From: Marasmius tenuissimus
Taxonomy: Eukaryota > Basidiomycota > Agaricomycetes > Agaricales > Marasmiaceae
Assembly (NCBI GenBank): GCA_029532415.1
Contig: JAQOTA010000037.1
Coordinates: 62,001 to 126,000, forward strand
Reading direction: 5' to 3'
Length of the DNA: 64,000 nucleotides
Part shown: positions 34,601-47,131 of the stretch, one piece after another
Layout of the letters: each line of letters starts with the position of its first letter
Position numbering within the stretch: position 1 is the stretch's first letter
Made by a program: the position numbers and the translations under genes
Notes under the pieces: model-generated
Databases searched by the model: none
What the model was told of the DNA's origin: nothing
What the model saw: the letters and a program-made list of their open reading frames with translations, nothing else

Positions 34601-37600
34601 GGACGAAGTTCATGCAGCGATGGTTTGGGTATGCTTGAGTAGGCTGATCGTCGGTGTTTTGTGGGGTGAAAGGGGTGGGGCGGGGGGTTTAGGATGACGA
34701 TGCGGCTTGATTGTACCGCTGAAGTTGCTGTGGGCCTGCCAGAGTTATCCTCACCACCATCTTCACGACTACTCGTGACTCTGATGTTGCGAGTGATGAA
34801 TCTTGCGCTTGTAACGTATCGCGGCGTTCACGGAGCTGCGTTCGTTGTACTCATGAGAGAATCTAAGTGACGGAGGCCAGGTATCGATTAGGTGAGTGTA
34901 ATTTTTCCGTCAAGCTCACGTTGGAGGGGAGCTCATTCGTTGTCGACTTCAGGACTCTCAACACACCGGCAACACGCTTTCCGCGATGGGTCGAGGATTC
35001 GCCAGCACTTGCTGTATAAGGGGATACCCAATGTTCCAGCCTCCAACCCTCACTCAGAACTCCTAATTCTTAGTCCTGAGGCTCTTCCCGAGCGTCCCTT
35101 GCTGGTATGGGACCCAACCGGAGCTAGCGAAATCGTACCCAGCTATCGCCGTAGCTGACGTTCGAGCACCGAAGCATTGCAAAGGGAAAGCGGATTATCG
35201 ACCCCAGCTTTCACCAACAAGGCTTCTGTCCGTTGGGTGAGAAATAGCGTCAGTATTCAATGACACCCCCCCGTTCAATCACGATTATCTCTGTGCCTAC
35301 CTATGGGTCACCTCGATCATTCTCGCTTCATACCCATCCCACCGATATAATCAACTACTTTCCGCCATCGAAGGTCTCGCTATTGACTATTGTATCCTCA
35401 GTGTATGAGCGCATCTTTCGGGCTGCTAGTAGCGGCCGATGACCCAGCTATTGGCGCGATCCCTATTCCTCCTCACGCATCGGACGATGGAAAAAGATAC
35501 CGCGTCAGGAAACTGGCATCCGAGGAAGAGGTTCTTCCAATGGAGGCTGAATGTGGGGGTCGGACGACAACGGAGGTTCCAAGCATCCCGGCCTATATTA
35601 TTAGCTCTATGTTGGTTGGCATACCGACATGGACGACGGTCAGTTCATGGCACGTCCTCTTACCGCAAAGCCGCCTGAGGGGCTGTCATCGTGATCTGGG
35701 TGGAAACATCGTTTTCATTTCAATACCTCACCACATGTAACGTAGTTGGTTCACGGTGATACGTGAATCAGATGAACCAGCAATATCTAGAATAGTAACG
35801 AGTCGATATTCTCTATAACCACGAATGGTTCGAGTCCACAAGCGGTGAACAACGTGACGAGGGAAAAAATCGCAGGATCTGAAGTAGCAGCGAAACGGTA
35901 GGGCGCAGAAAACTCACACCAGGACCTCCTATGCCAGAGGCCTCTGATCGCGCTTTCCGTCAAGTTGGCGGCTCGGATGGGATAGAGAACGTAAAAGAGA
36001 TTAGATTCGAGGATCAATTTAGCACACTGTGAGAGGGTGCGTACAGGTCCACATGTCAGTAAGTTACATTTCCAAGGCCTGCCAAAATTTTTCGGGCTCG
36101 GATGTTGAGTGGCCCTTCAAATTCTACGCTTTTACTACCACAAAGCTGTTCAGCCAATAACCTTGCTGGTCGAATTCTGACCTTCGTGTTGCCCACGCTC
36201 GTCTGAACATTCTTCTAGGGCTCAGCCTTGTTCTCTCAGCGCGTTCACTAGGCATCATTGACTCGACCACATCGGTTCCTAACAAGCAGGCTGCCTACAG
36301 CACCCGACCGTTCGAGGTCGGCATTCACCTCAACACCCCTACAGCGGCCTCGAAAGTTGTGTGCACGATATTTCAAACAGAATGTCCCGGAGAGCGGGCC
36401 TTCAAGCTCGGGCACTGAGTCGACTGTGCCTCAGACGCCTCTATGAGCGCTTGGCACTTGAGCATGGTGCGGCCAAGGGTTTCTCGTACGACACTCAGCC
36501 CTGGGCAGGCCACGAGAACCATGATCCAAGGAAGATATGGTGTTTCGACCTGCATCGGGTATGGCAACTATGGCGGAGACCTTCAGTACCAAAACATTTC
36601 GTCAAACTTGAAGACGAGCTTACCAACAAACAAGACTGTCGAAATTGTGCTTCTACCGTGGGCATTCAAGTATTGATAATATTCTGTCGGGGTTGTGAGA
36701 AGGTTGGCGAGTCACAACGTGAAGCTACGAACCCCAATTTGCTGCTATCTCGATCACGAGTAGACCAATCAAGCCGGAGAGATAGTACTGAACGGTGCAT
36801 TATATCAGTCGAAAGATTCGACACGATAAGACGAGAATTTGATACCTGAAGCGGCAAGATGTCTTGAAGATTTTTGTGACACAGCCGAGCCACAATGCAG
36901 CGATGATCCCGTTGAACGAGGAACATGGCGAAGTAGAACTAGAGGGGATTGTCAGTCATCGTTAGGAACTAAAGATGTACAGTCGTACTTCGACATTTGG
37001 GTAATTCGTGGCAGCCAACTTTCCCTCGAATTTGTTGCGGAACAGGACAGTGCCCTGATACGAAGGTTGGGGGCCTTCTGCCTGACGTGGTGTAATGGTT
37101 TTGACGGTAATGGGAATCGCGGTTGGGCAAAAATGGACTTTGAACGAGACCGACGACCAGACTTGGGGATGCATGTACAGACGCAGAAATAGGCTGTTTT
37201 CCTCATGAGATATCGAATCGGCTCCGTGTAGGGATATAGAACTTCTGGGCTCGGGTTACGCTTCTATGGAGAGTCGTATTCGCTGGTGGGGGGGAAGTAG
37301 GATTGCCTTCGGGGTCGTTCCAAAACGAATTCGTACTAATTGTTCCGTCATCGTCATTTTTCGAAGTGTGTGTGGCCGGAAGTTCGACCTGCGCAGACCA
37401 AAAGCCGGTCTCTTCTATCTTGTTTCCTGCAGGCAAGTCCAGAGTGAAACGTCCGAAGTACTCTTCTTTACAGAGGCCGCCTGTCACTGCGCTTGTGATG
37501 CAAAGGAATATCTCCTGCTACGGTTGAAGGAAGATCTGGACAGTGAGTTTCGTTCGAGGAAGTTGGGACTGGCCACTCACAAGATTTAAGCTGGTTGGTC

Positions 37601-37860
37601 TACCTTCAGGCAAGTATCCCACTCTGTCGGTGGGCACGAGCTACGACTCGAGCGATCCGCTTGGCAATCCGTATTCCGTACAGACGATGAGCGGCTTTGA
37701 ACTTTATTCAACTCGAAAGACGCGGATGACGATGAGTGCGTTTCACCGTTCCGTTTCGAGTAAACAAAAGACGTTGAGATATCCCATTCTCTGGCCCTTG
37801 AGAAGTGAGTTGTCGATAGCCAATCGCAACAAATAGTCGTTATTCGTAGTGGATGCGAAA
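34601..37860. other. Block-2-specific region without a recognised gene
   Basis: No frame here could be tied to a known family. The most protein-like pieces are on the minus strand, 37203-37487 (FTLDLPAGNKIEETGFWSAQ) and 36962-37174 (FKVHFCPTAIPITVKTITP), separated by stops. They could be exons of a dead secreted-protein gene. Plus-strand 37590-37740 (VGLPSGKYPTLSVGTSYD) is a competing reading. This position corresponds to where block 1 carries the GH16 pseudogene, but I see no GH16 motif. Confidence 0.35.
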
Positions 37861-38640
37861 AACAGTCCAGTGTCGTGGGAGTTGGGAAGGGGACCAACAA
37901 GCGCCCACCAGCATCCTTTTCCCCACAAACACTCGTCATCGGGTAACGATAGCACCTTTGCTTGAACACAGAGGGACTCGCAAGAATCAAGCACGATGGC
38001 TGGCCGGCTGTCTTGCCTCATGTCTCTCTCGACTCCAGGGTTCGATGTCAAATTGGTTCAGGTGCGTTTTCCATCCACCATCTAGGGATTGGGTTGTTAA
38101 TCTTGCTTTCGCAGCTTTCCTCTGAGACTCACTCCCTTCACCGACTCGATTCCCCGTGTTTGCTCGTTCTCTCCCCATCATACACCGAACCATCGAAACG
38201 GCCCACCACCCATCCTCAACTCTTTTGCCGACATCTTCGCAGCCCAATCGCAACATCCAACCTTGCCCCCTCTGCCAGCTCCCTCACCTACTTTCACCGT
38301 CCCGCTCTATTCTCCTCCTCGTATTCTCCAGTCGTCCAATTGTACGGCCGTTCCCAACTCGACGTCAATTCAACCTGATTCCTACACTTCGGCGGTTGTG
38401 AACCTTTCTACCCCTTCGGATGTCCTCGCCTTTGAAACTCCATGCCACGTCTTCGTGGCGTGCTCACCTCCAACCGATCCGGCATGCGTTCGAGTGGATT
38501 TTGGGCAGGACCGACAAATCCCTCCGCAACTACCCCTTCCTTTCGCGCTCAGGGCGAGATTTCTCCCTAACCTCATCCAAAAACCTCTCCCGCAGATAAA
38601 ACACGGATAAATGAATGTCTATGGCCACTACTACATCGGC
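37861..38640. repeat. Repeat segment D, copy 2
   Basis: The first 350 bp resemble 24040-24250 (shared CCGACTCGATTCCCCGTGTT). The plus frame 38263-38610 is uninterrupted but low-complexity and unsupported. In block 1, D lies after B; here it lies before B, so the segments were shuffled relative to each other. Confidence 0.45.
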
Positions 38641-39740
38641 CTTCTACCGCCATTGGATGGGCAGGTTGAACGGCTACAGGCACCGATCTACAATAGCTGG
38701 CATTTAGATAGGCGATCTATCGGGACTGGAAGGATTTGGGGAGGGTCTCGTTGTCGTACTTCGGCTCGGAGGGGGGTTTTTCGGAGAATATGGAACCTCG
38801 TTTGACTAACTCGGTATATTCTACTTTTCTCTGAGGTCTTCAACGCGTTCTCTAGGTGCCATCGAGCCGAGTCGACCAGCTGGAGTCATAACAAGCAGAC
38901 TACCACAACGCCATCCCGTTCAAGGACGTCACCCGCCCGGTCAATACCCATCCCAACCTCAAAAGTCGCATACATGGCGTCAAAAACAAACAGAATGACC
39001 CGTCGAAGCCGTATTCCAAGTTCTCATGGCGTGCATTCGCATATCGGACGATTCGCCAAAGCGTCGTAACCAGAGTCAACACTACCCAATCACTCGTGTG
39101 CGAGTGGTCAATCTGGAGTTGAGAAGCCGCCGTCATCGACTTTTGGGCATAGTAATCTGAGGATTCCATCCACGGAGTATAGAGCACGCGAGTTTGGTCG
39201 TTCGCATACCATCTCTTAGGTCCCGGAAATTCACAGTTTCGATTCGGATTTCCCGTCAGGTTGCCGCTGCGTCTGGGGGCCGCTTCATGTTCAAGTAGGT
39301 CGTGGAGGCGGTAGGGGAACCAAACAGACGCGGTGCAAGAGCAATCAGGAGAACGCTGAGCTGGGAGGCTTGGTTCTAGGGAATGAAGGTGATTCGCCTC
39401 TGAGTCCGTTTTGTTCGACACTGAGAGTGCTTTACAGGCATCACGCTCGTGGAAGGCGACCATCAGCAACCGATCAAGAGCAAACGTTTCGGATGATTCC
39501 TCTCCGTCAACTTCATATCCGGACTCCTGGTCAGCAAGACGTAGATTTCGGCTGGGTATCTCTGACGCGATGTAATTCGCTGGAATCTAAAGTGCTACTA
39601 TTGTAAATTGTGATTATATCTATTGCAGTCGTGGAATGACCTGTCTGGCTGAGAGATCTATGGTGAACGGAACGAATCACATACGACCATGATGGGTCCA
39701 CATGGGTCAATCTTCGGGATTTTGACACGTTTCTCGTCCT
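38641..39740. other. No recognisable gene
   Basis: A minus-strand frame 38900-39469 (189 codons) is the longest here. I do not recognise it, and it shows no splice or homology support within the window, so I do not call it a gene. Confidence 0.35.
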
Positions 39741-41700
39741 TCATACCTCTTGAAACAGCTCGTCAAAATATGCTGCCCCAACACGAGCCGCGCGCAAGGC
39801 TATAAGTTGAAAACGCGGACTCAACAACGATTCTGGATGACCGTTCGGGCGCACGTTATCTAGCAGTTGTATGAGAGAAATAGCCTTCGAGCTCTGGTGA
39901 ATAGGTGAGTGCAGGCCAGTGAAAGACGAAAGACGACACAACACACCTCAAAGATCATATTTGAGCCAACTTGAAGGGCCGGAGGTCTTGACAGTGCCCG
40001 AGGGTCTCGCTCAGAGTCTGTCGACGAAGATGGGTCGGCGACGTTTATCATCATGCTCGGCGCGTTCAGTCGACCAAAAGCTCACTAGCACTCTTGTTGT
40101 TCCCCAACACTTCGCGCATTCCCTTTACTTCGTAATCCCTTGTGCGAGTCCAGATTCCAGGTCCAAGATCTTGAATTTGAGCTCGTCACGAGTAATATCC
40201 CATCGTTTCCTGGATACGAGACTGGCGAGGTAGTGAGTGGCTATAAGATTGAACACGATGGCAGTAATTCTACTTACCAATGCGATCGTTGCCCACTAGC
40301 TTTGTCGAGGTCGCGGGTGCCATGGAGAAGTGAGAGATTCGCTCATGTTCTGGCACTGGAACGAACCTCTCGAGCGTGTTCAGGAGCACTCTGTCCGAGG
40401 CTATGCTACTGTGCTCTGTAGAGCCTTTCGCTTCGTCGAGACACCAACGACGCAAGAGAGGTGGAAGGAAGCCATCGAATCCAGACACCGAGGAGATGGA
40501 CTGCAGGCTTCGTTCCGATCCGTTTGTGGCAAAGTCATGGAGTCGTGGTTGTCTCAGATGCTGGCGAGGGACTTGATGTCGAGTCAAGACGAGTCGTTTC
40601 GTCTTCAAATGGGGCGATCAACATGGAAGGGAAGTGCTGGCTTTCTCAGAAGACTGGTTTCCGAGGGGTTGACCTTTTTGATTGCTAGTCTTTGTCGCCG
40701 ACGGTACCCTCTCCATTTGCGAATCCATCCAGCTCTATCGTCCTTCTGGCTTCGCCCTCGAGCTGCATCGAACTCCATCGTCCTATTGACCTGTCACCCG
40801 GTGATGGGACGAGTACACCCTTCAACGGTGCCCAACAATACCCGGCGTGTATAGTGATGAATGCTGGTAGTGGTGTAGGGGACGGCTGGAAAAAGAGATG
40901 AATGGACGAGCGGGTTGCGACGAATCTGGTAGATTGAAAAACGAGAATGAACAATCCTAGTTGATGCGTTGATAGGTCTTGGCGATAATATTGTCGTTGG
41001 AAACAGCCAATCCGGGAACGCGCCTGCCAGAGTTTTAGCGAGAGATATGAGGCTGAAGAGGCGACTACATACTAGTGATGTTCACTGTCTTGTTGTCCGT
41101 ATCTGTCCTCTATAGATGGTTGACAAACCCTCTGCCTGCCCTCGCTATCTAGCCCTTTCTGACACCTCTTCGGCCCATCCCTTTGTCTCTGCCTCCTTAG
41201 TATTGCTGTTGTCGGAGGACTGGATCGTTTGGGGGCGACTCTTGATGGGTGACAAGTCATCCGAGAATTGTAGGGCGGATCGTATGAGATAGACCTTGAG
41301 GTAGTGAGAGAGTGATGAGCGCAGACCAACGGAAGACAGGGAAAGAAAAATACCACGGACCTCGAAAGTCACATCTGAACCAGTCTGTAGGGCCGAAGGT
41401 CTTGAGGATACCCGTGTCGTTCACTCGAGAGATCTGGCTCGGAGGCCATTAGAGCTGGATTGGCGACGTTAGACGTTGTGTTCTCGATATGTCTGGTCGG
41501 CCGGGTCTTCGTCGATCTCTTCCTCGGGACGTTCGAATTCACGTACGTCCTTCACCCTTGTCCGACCTCCCCAACTCTCCGCCGATTTTGGTATTTGGAT
41601 TGCCTGCCATGAATCGATGTTGGCGAGGGTACGTCCATCAGCGGGGACGGATTCAAGGAAAGACTTGCCAGTGTGAGTTGACGCCTAGAATTCTTTAGTT
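39741..41700. repeat. Repeat segment B, copy 2 (decayed)
   Basis: This is the counterpart of 21960-23530, with an extra minus-strand part at the left. Minus-strand pieces here are the best preserved of the family: a frame ending near 40270 (APATSTKLVGNDRIG, GTAAG donor), then after a 30-40 nt gap HYLASLVSRKRWDITRDELK, then farther down DNVRPNGHPESLL. The equivalents at 18549-18743 and 1-357 contain stops. This suggests a multi-exon minus-strand gene repeated four or more times in the window, all copies probably dead. Confidence 0.5.
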
Positions 41701-42505
41701 TAGATGGCTTGATATTGGCCTCGAGACACAACGTTCGCTCAAACAGATTGACAGGATAAGATCGAGTGGTAAGTGGACCACCTCGAAACGGAGGCGGATT
41801 GTCGGAAACGCGGGTGTTAGAAAGACCTGCGTCGCGTCTAACAAGCGCTCACAACCTCGAATCCGGACCAACGTCAACAAACCTCCGCCGAAGTGAGAAC
41901 CAGGTCTACGCATCTCCAAACCCATCAATCGATAAACGCTGGCATCGACGTGTCGTTTGAGCGGGCGGATAAGAGGATGTGGAGACTGAGTGGAAATGAA
42001 TCATGAGACTAGGTCATATCGAGTCGACATCCTGAATGTTGGTAATGAGAGGTCGATATCGCTCTCCTCTAATCTCTCGCCGCTCGCATTGGCTGACCTA
42101 CGGGGGTTGGATTTCTGGACCTTCAACAACGACACCACCTCCGCTCCTATGAACGACTGCGTGGGCGATTCTTGACCAGCCCGACAAGTGACTCCATCAC
42201 TCCTCACAGTCTTCCTTACCACATCCACGCCGTCGCAACGTGTTCACCAGCCCCCTTCCACCTGAGGAAGTCGTTTTTTTCCACCCATCCTCTTCCCTCT
42301 TCCCCCTTCCCCCTTCCCCCTTCCCCCTTCCCCCCAACCTCCATCAACTTCCCCTCTTCCTCTTCCTTCCAACATCGCATCAACCGGCTTCCTGTCATCC
42401 TCTGTCTTCCACAATCATCGTTCTTCTATTTGGCCAAGTTCCAAAGGCCTTGCAACCAACCATCACAGAAATTTGTGCCTCTGTGGCATTCTCGACACCC
42501 TGGTC
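41701..42505. repeat. NACHT-upstream repeat, copy 2, with a C-rich microsatellite
   Basis: This matches 26430-27305. It includes a short tandem run of about five CCCCCTT units at 42300-42336, absent from copy 1. The block leads directly into the second NACHT gene and may hold its promoter. No gene was recognised. Confidence 0.6.
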
Positions 42506-45360
42506 ATGAGCACGGGGATATACAACCACCAATTTGGCTCGGGCCCGCAGAATAACAATAACGCTGGCGGCACCCAGAACCTCAGCTTTGTAAATAGCTT
42601 CAACACGTCCACCTCCCACCGTGAGTCGCCAGTTTCTCGTTCCCGTCAAACGTTCAGCTGACCTTGACTCTGTCGCTACAGCACTCAAATCTCTCTGGCA
42701 AGCAATTGCGGGCGTCGGAGCTTCGCACAACGCGGAGCAGCAGTATGTGCGGGGCGAGTGCCTTCCGGGAACCCGCGAGGAAGTCCTCAGGATCATTTGG
42801 GAATGGATTCTGTCACAAGGAAAGGAGCTTCCTATCTGCTGGCTCTCAGGAACCGCAGGTGTAGGGAAAACTGCCATCGCCAAAGCGGTTGAACGGGAAG
42901 GCCGTCTGGTCTCTTCATTCTTCTTCTTCCGATCTGACCCCAAACGAAACAACCCTTCGGCCCTTGTCCTCACTATCGCACACGGTCTTGTCGTCACGAA
43001 TCCGTCTTGTCGAGATTCGATTGAACAGAGGATCTCAGACAATCCAATGATACTGGAAGCTCGGATAGAGGAGCAGTTCCGGGAGCTTGTCATTGAGCCG
43101 TACGAGTGCCAGACACTTCCCCTACCCCAGAGATCATCTCTTCGCCAAGATTCATCCTCACGCCGGACTGGGTCAAAGCATATACAGAAACCTACGGGGA
43201 AGTGTTCACTCGCGGAACAAGAAGGCCCTGACCAGCAGGGGAGCGTCAGCCAAACAGAGGTTCCCAACTTGGTCATCATAGATGGCCTGGATGAATGCGG
43301 CGACGAGCAAACCCAGACACGTGTTCTCTCCATGATCCAATCTGCATTTCGCGGCTCGTCTCATTCTCCATTGCGCTTCCTGATTTTCAGTCGTCCAGAA
43401 GCCTGGCTTCAGGAAGCATTCGCTGATGATCCACTCTCTAAACTCTCGAAGATTATCCTATTGAACGATGATTTCAGACCTGCCAAGGACATCATGCAAT
43501 ACTACCGCCACCAATTTGGAGAGATTGTCAGACGCCCCAAATACCGACAAGTCCAGTTCCCCACTTCCTGGCCCACGGAGGAGGACCTCAAAACTCTTGT
43601 CGACAAATCATGCAGCCAATTCGTCTATGCGGCAACTGTTTCTAGATTCATAGCGCATGCTGATAACGATCCGATGGATCAGCTTCATCTCATCCTCGGA
43701 AGCACTTCGAATAGCAAACCAGGGACATCACCCTATCGAGAGCTCGACCGACTGTACAACATCATTCTCACGGCCAATCCCAATCCTGACAAAGTTCGCC
43801 CTGTCCTTGCGGCCATTGTTGTCCTTTCGGAGTTGAGGGGTTTCCGCCTATGCCCAGCATTGATCGAGTTGGTGCTGGGTCTGCCGTCGGGACAAGTGGA
43901 TTTGAGATTACGAGGGATGCACTCTGTGCTGAACATCGGTGGTCGGGACGATGAGATAACCGTACACCACACATCGTTCAGGGAGTATCTGGTTGACCGA
44001 AATAGGTCGCGCAATTTCTACATTGACGTCGACACCCAGAAGTATGTCATCGCACGACAGTGGCTCCAGAACCTGACAACCAGTAAAGTGCTGGCTTACA
44101 GGTACGAATACCCTTATCCTCTATTTCGCTCTCTCATAGGTACTGAACCTCTTTTTTGCGTGGATTAATAGCCCCAGTCAACTTTATTCCGATGGAATCA
44201 AGGCCTTCTTCTACAGATGGACTCGGCTCTGCACGTCGACTCCCAAACCATCTCGGGATCTATTGGATGACCTGTGGAATGTTGACATTGCCTTCGCGTG
44301 TCTGCAGAACTCGGACTGGGGCGAGTTATTTGAGGAACTGGTATCATGGTTGAGGAAGTATGTGAGTCTGGCCAATTGCTTCCCTTGCTTCCTTGCACCT
44401 GCTTTTATGCTTACATGTATTTATGACCAGGATGGCCCCGGAATCTGCGAAAGCAAGGACAAGAAAGAAGTGGCAGAAAACTACTTGAAGGCCGGCGAGA
44501 ATACCCTTCTCGAGGCCAATAGTCTAACATCTTACAACAACGGCCGATGTCAGGTTGAAGTTCATAGCCGCAAGATGGTCAAGGACAAGGAGGGTCTCGA
44601 TCTCGTGCAGCGTCTCGTGCACAAGTTCCAGAACCGCCCGGGATGTTTTCATCTTGTATGCCCCCCGGGTGCGACTCTGCAAAAGAGCGCTGTGAATTAC
44701 CTTGTTATCTTTGCTACCGGATGTCAATACCGTCTTGACCAGGTTCAGTCAGAGCCCACTGATGTTGACAATGTGCGCCTCATGGACTGCCACTGTGATC
44801 TCTCTGGAGGGAGCGAGTCGAGCAATCCAGGGCACCTTGCATACCGAGAAGCTTGTAGGCAGCTTGTCAAGGCCTATGTCTCCCTTTTCGAGGAGCTTGC
44901 CCAGTGTGGTGCTGAAGACAGCGAGGCCAGTAAAGACTTGGGGAAGTGCTTTTGGAATATGGTGACCTCGTCACTACTCAAACACTGCCATCTTGATCAG
45001 GAGCTGCTTTTGCTGTGCCAGACGTTCTTTGGGCTTGCAAAAGGATGTTTGATGGCGGGGTTTCATTATGTGGGCCTTGAGGAACTACGGGAAGGAAGAA
45101 AGAATATGCTTGGGTGGATTGAGGTGAGTATGATCTTTCTGGGTTCTGATTCCCCCTCATCCTTATATCGTACCACAATTGATGGTTTTTCTCTTCAACA
45201 GACCTTCCCAGACAGCTTTGCTGAAGAAGGCAAAGCCTTGGAAGCACAGGTTCGTGCCTTGCCTGGAAAGCAGTGGGCACGAAACTGTCTGAGGGATCCA
45301 GGAAATCTGGGGGACCTTTCATGGGCCTCAGATGACTCAGATGATCCACATGAGTCGTGA
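42506..45360 (+). CDS. NACHT-domain STAND NTPase (NLR-like), paralogue 2
   Basis: Five exons are inferred: 42506-42620, 42682-44101, 44172-44361, 44431-45123 and 45202-45360, giving 858 residues. Exons 1, 3 and 4 have exactly the lengths of paralogue 1 (115, 190 and 693 nt). Exon 1 is again Gly/Asn/Gln-rich (FGSGPQNNNNAGGTQN). NACHT motifs are GTAGVGKT and VIIDGLDECGDE. Relative to paralogue 1 it lacks four residues just after Walker A (MTVA) and gains a charged/Gln-rich insert before Walker B (near 43200-43255). No premature stop was found, so both copies look functional. A longer frame opening at 42621 reads intron 1 and is not the real start. Confidence 0.85.
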
Positions 45361-46369
45361 AGACTCGTTCATGGAAGGTATGGTGACCAAACAGCGTGCA
45401 GAAGTTTCGATCCTGACTCTCGACAGCAATTCTCCTCTTCTTGCTGAATTAGCAGGCTGAATGGCCGATCGGCAATCATTGATGGACAACACACTCTTTT
45501 GGACGACAGCAACGCCGCTTCACCCGACAGTACAACCCGCCTTGACACTGAGTCTTGTTATGGTTCAGTAGCGCTGAGGCAAGCTGGGAGATCAAGGGAA
45601 CCCCTATGGGTGTCGCCCATTGAGAAGGAGATAACCAATCTTGTAATCCGCGTTCTTTGCAATTGATAGGCTCCCGCAAACATTTATGACTGCCATTCCC
45701 TCTCAGTCACTGCGGTTGGCGCGTCTCTTCCTTGCCTTCCAGGACATTCCTTTGGTCAGACTCGCAATGAAAGAGAGCCTCTCATGTCCTTGTCGCCAAA
45801 TCTTCTATGAAATTTACGCTTCGCCCGCCTTTTGCTTATCTTTGCTGACAATTTCTCCACTACATTCAGTGACCGAAATGAGTTTGGCTCACCACTTGAC
45901 TGTCTCCGTAGTTTCCTCTAACGCCATTGTCGTGCAACGTGATCTTTAGGGCCTCAATGCTGTTGCTAAATCAACTTTGGCCCCGCTGTGAGGAAGTTTT
46001 ACTACCAACGGCAGCAAGACGTGAAAGGAAGCTCTGAGGAGCACATGCTCTCATAGCATGTACCACCGTCACGGGCACAGCAAGCGTAAGCTGCAGGCGA
46101 CATACTACCCGTGGTTGGAGCCCACGGTTAATGTGAAGATCCACTCTTGAGCGAGACGTCTGTGATAGAAATCCTCACTGGGGTGCCTGTGGAAGGTGGT
46201 AGCTGTGACGGCGGTCCTTGTTTCTGAGGGATGGGGCGTGAATGCATGATTTCTCATGGTATTGTTGGCTCCTTGAAAGACTTGCAATCATTAGAGGCTG
46301 GTGATGCGTGTGTGTGATATGTAGAGACATGTTTCCATCTTTCTGTCTTTCTGGGATCATCTGTCTAAC
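45361..46369. other. Conserved 3' flank of NACHT paralogue 2
   Basis: This aligns with 30132-30948 and 31522-31705. An 87-codon plus frame (45686-45949) is open here but broken in block 1, so it is not supported as a gene. The site matching the hAT insertion of block 1 (near 46163) is empty. Confidence 0.6.
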
Positions 46370-47126
46370 TGTTAGGATCGTGCGGATTGGATAGGGATAA
46401 GATAAGATGTGGGATTTTATATGCTGTCGGATAGATGGATAGGAAAGAGATAAGATGAAGGAGTGTGGGAGCAACAGATCTAGAGCAGACAGTAGCTGAA
46501 GGTTTCGCCAACAGCACCATGAACTGAGCTGTCCTTCTACTAGACTAAGAGGACAAGTTGCGAGATAGAAGAAAAGACATGATAGAGAAGTATCCAGGTG
46601 AGTCCTGGTTGATCCAGGTTGATTCTGGTTGAAACCTGGTTGATTTCGAGTCTTCCGATACAGGATAGAAGTATAGAGCTTATATAGGGTAATAGTAAAT
46701 GAATGAATCATAAGTGAGTCAAGTGCGGGAAAGGTTGATGTATCATATGGAAGTCAAATACAGGGAGAAATGTACCGGAAGGGAAATGAACCGGAAATGA
46801 ATAAGTGCGTGATGGAATGAAGATATGACTAGAATAAGTGAGCGTGGGAATATCTTGGAAGTCGGAGATAAGTAAGTCAGAATAAGTCAGAATGAAAGGT
46901 GAAAGAGTCCCGGAAGCGGAGGTGGAAGTGGCGGAGGTTCCAGGGATGGACTTGGTGCGAGAGACTGAACCACGGAAGTGAAGGTTGAGTGCCGGGGATG
47001 GAATAGTGTTGGAATGGACTTGAATACAAGCCTGGAAATACCCGGGATAGGTCCGGAAGTGATGTGACCAGCCAAGTGTGACGTGACTAGGTGAGATAGA
47101 CCAGGGTAAGATGCATGGATGTAACA
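46370..47126. repeat. Solo LTR (757 bp), Gypsy family related to 5756-14549
   Basis: It starts TGTTAGGATCGTGCGGA and ends GGATGTAACA, like the Gypsy LTRs, and shares an internal GAAGGTTTCGCCAAC stretch. It is flanked by a perfect CTAAC duplication (46365-46369 and 47127-47131). Block 1 has the unoccupied site GTCTAACACATC near 31705. No internal element sequence remains, so it arose by LTR-LTR recombination or is an isolated LTR. Confidence 0.9.
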
Positions 47127-47131
47127 CTAAC

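Noticed and set aside
38900..39469. 189-codon minus-strand ORF as a gene
   Set aside because: There is no recognisable domain, no counterpart in the duplicated block and no splice context. It may be chance.
42621..44168. Start of NACHT 2 at 42621 (MSRQFLVPVKRSAD)
   Set aside because: That reading translates intron 1. The spliced start at 42506 matches exon 1 of paralogue 1 in length, phase and composition.
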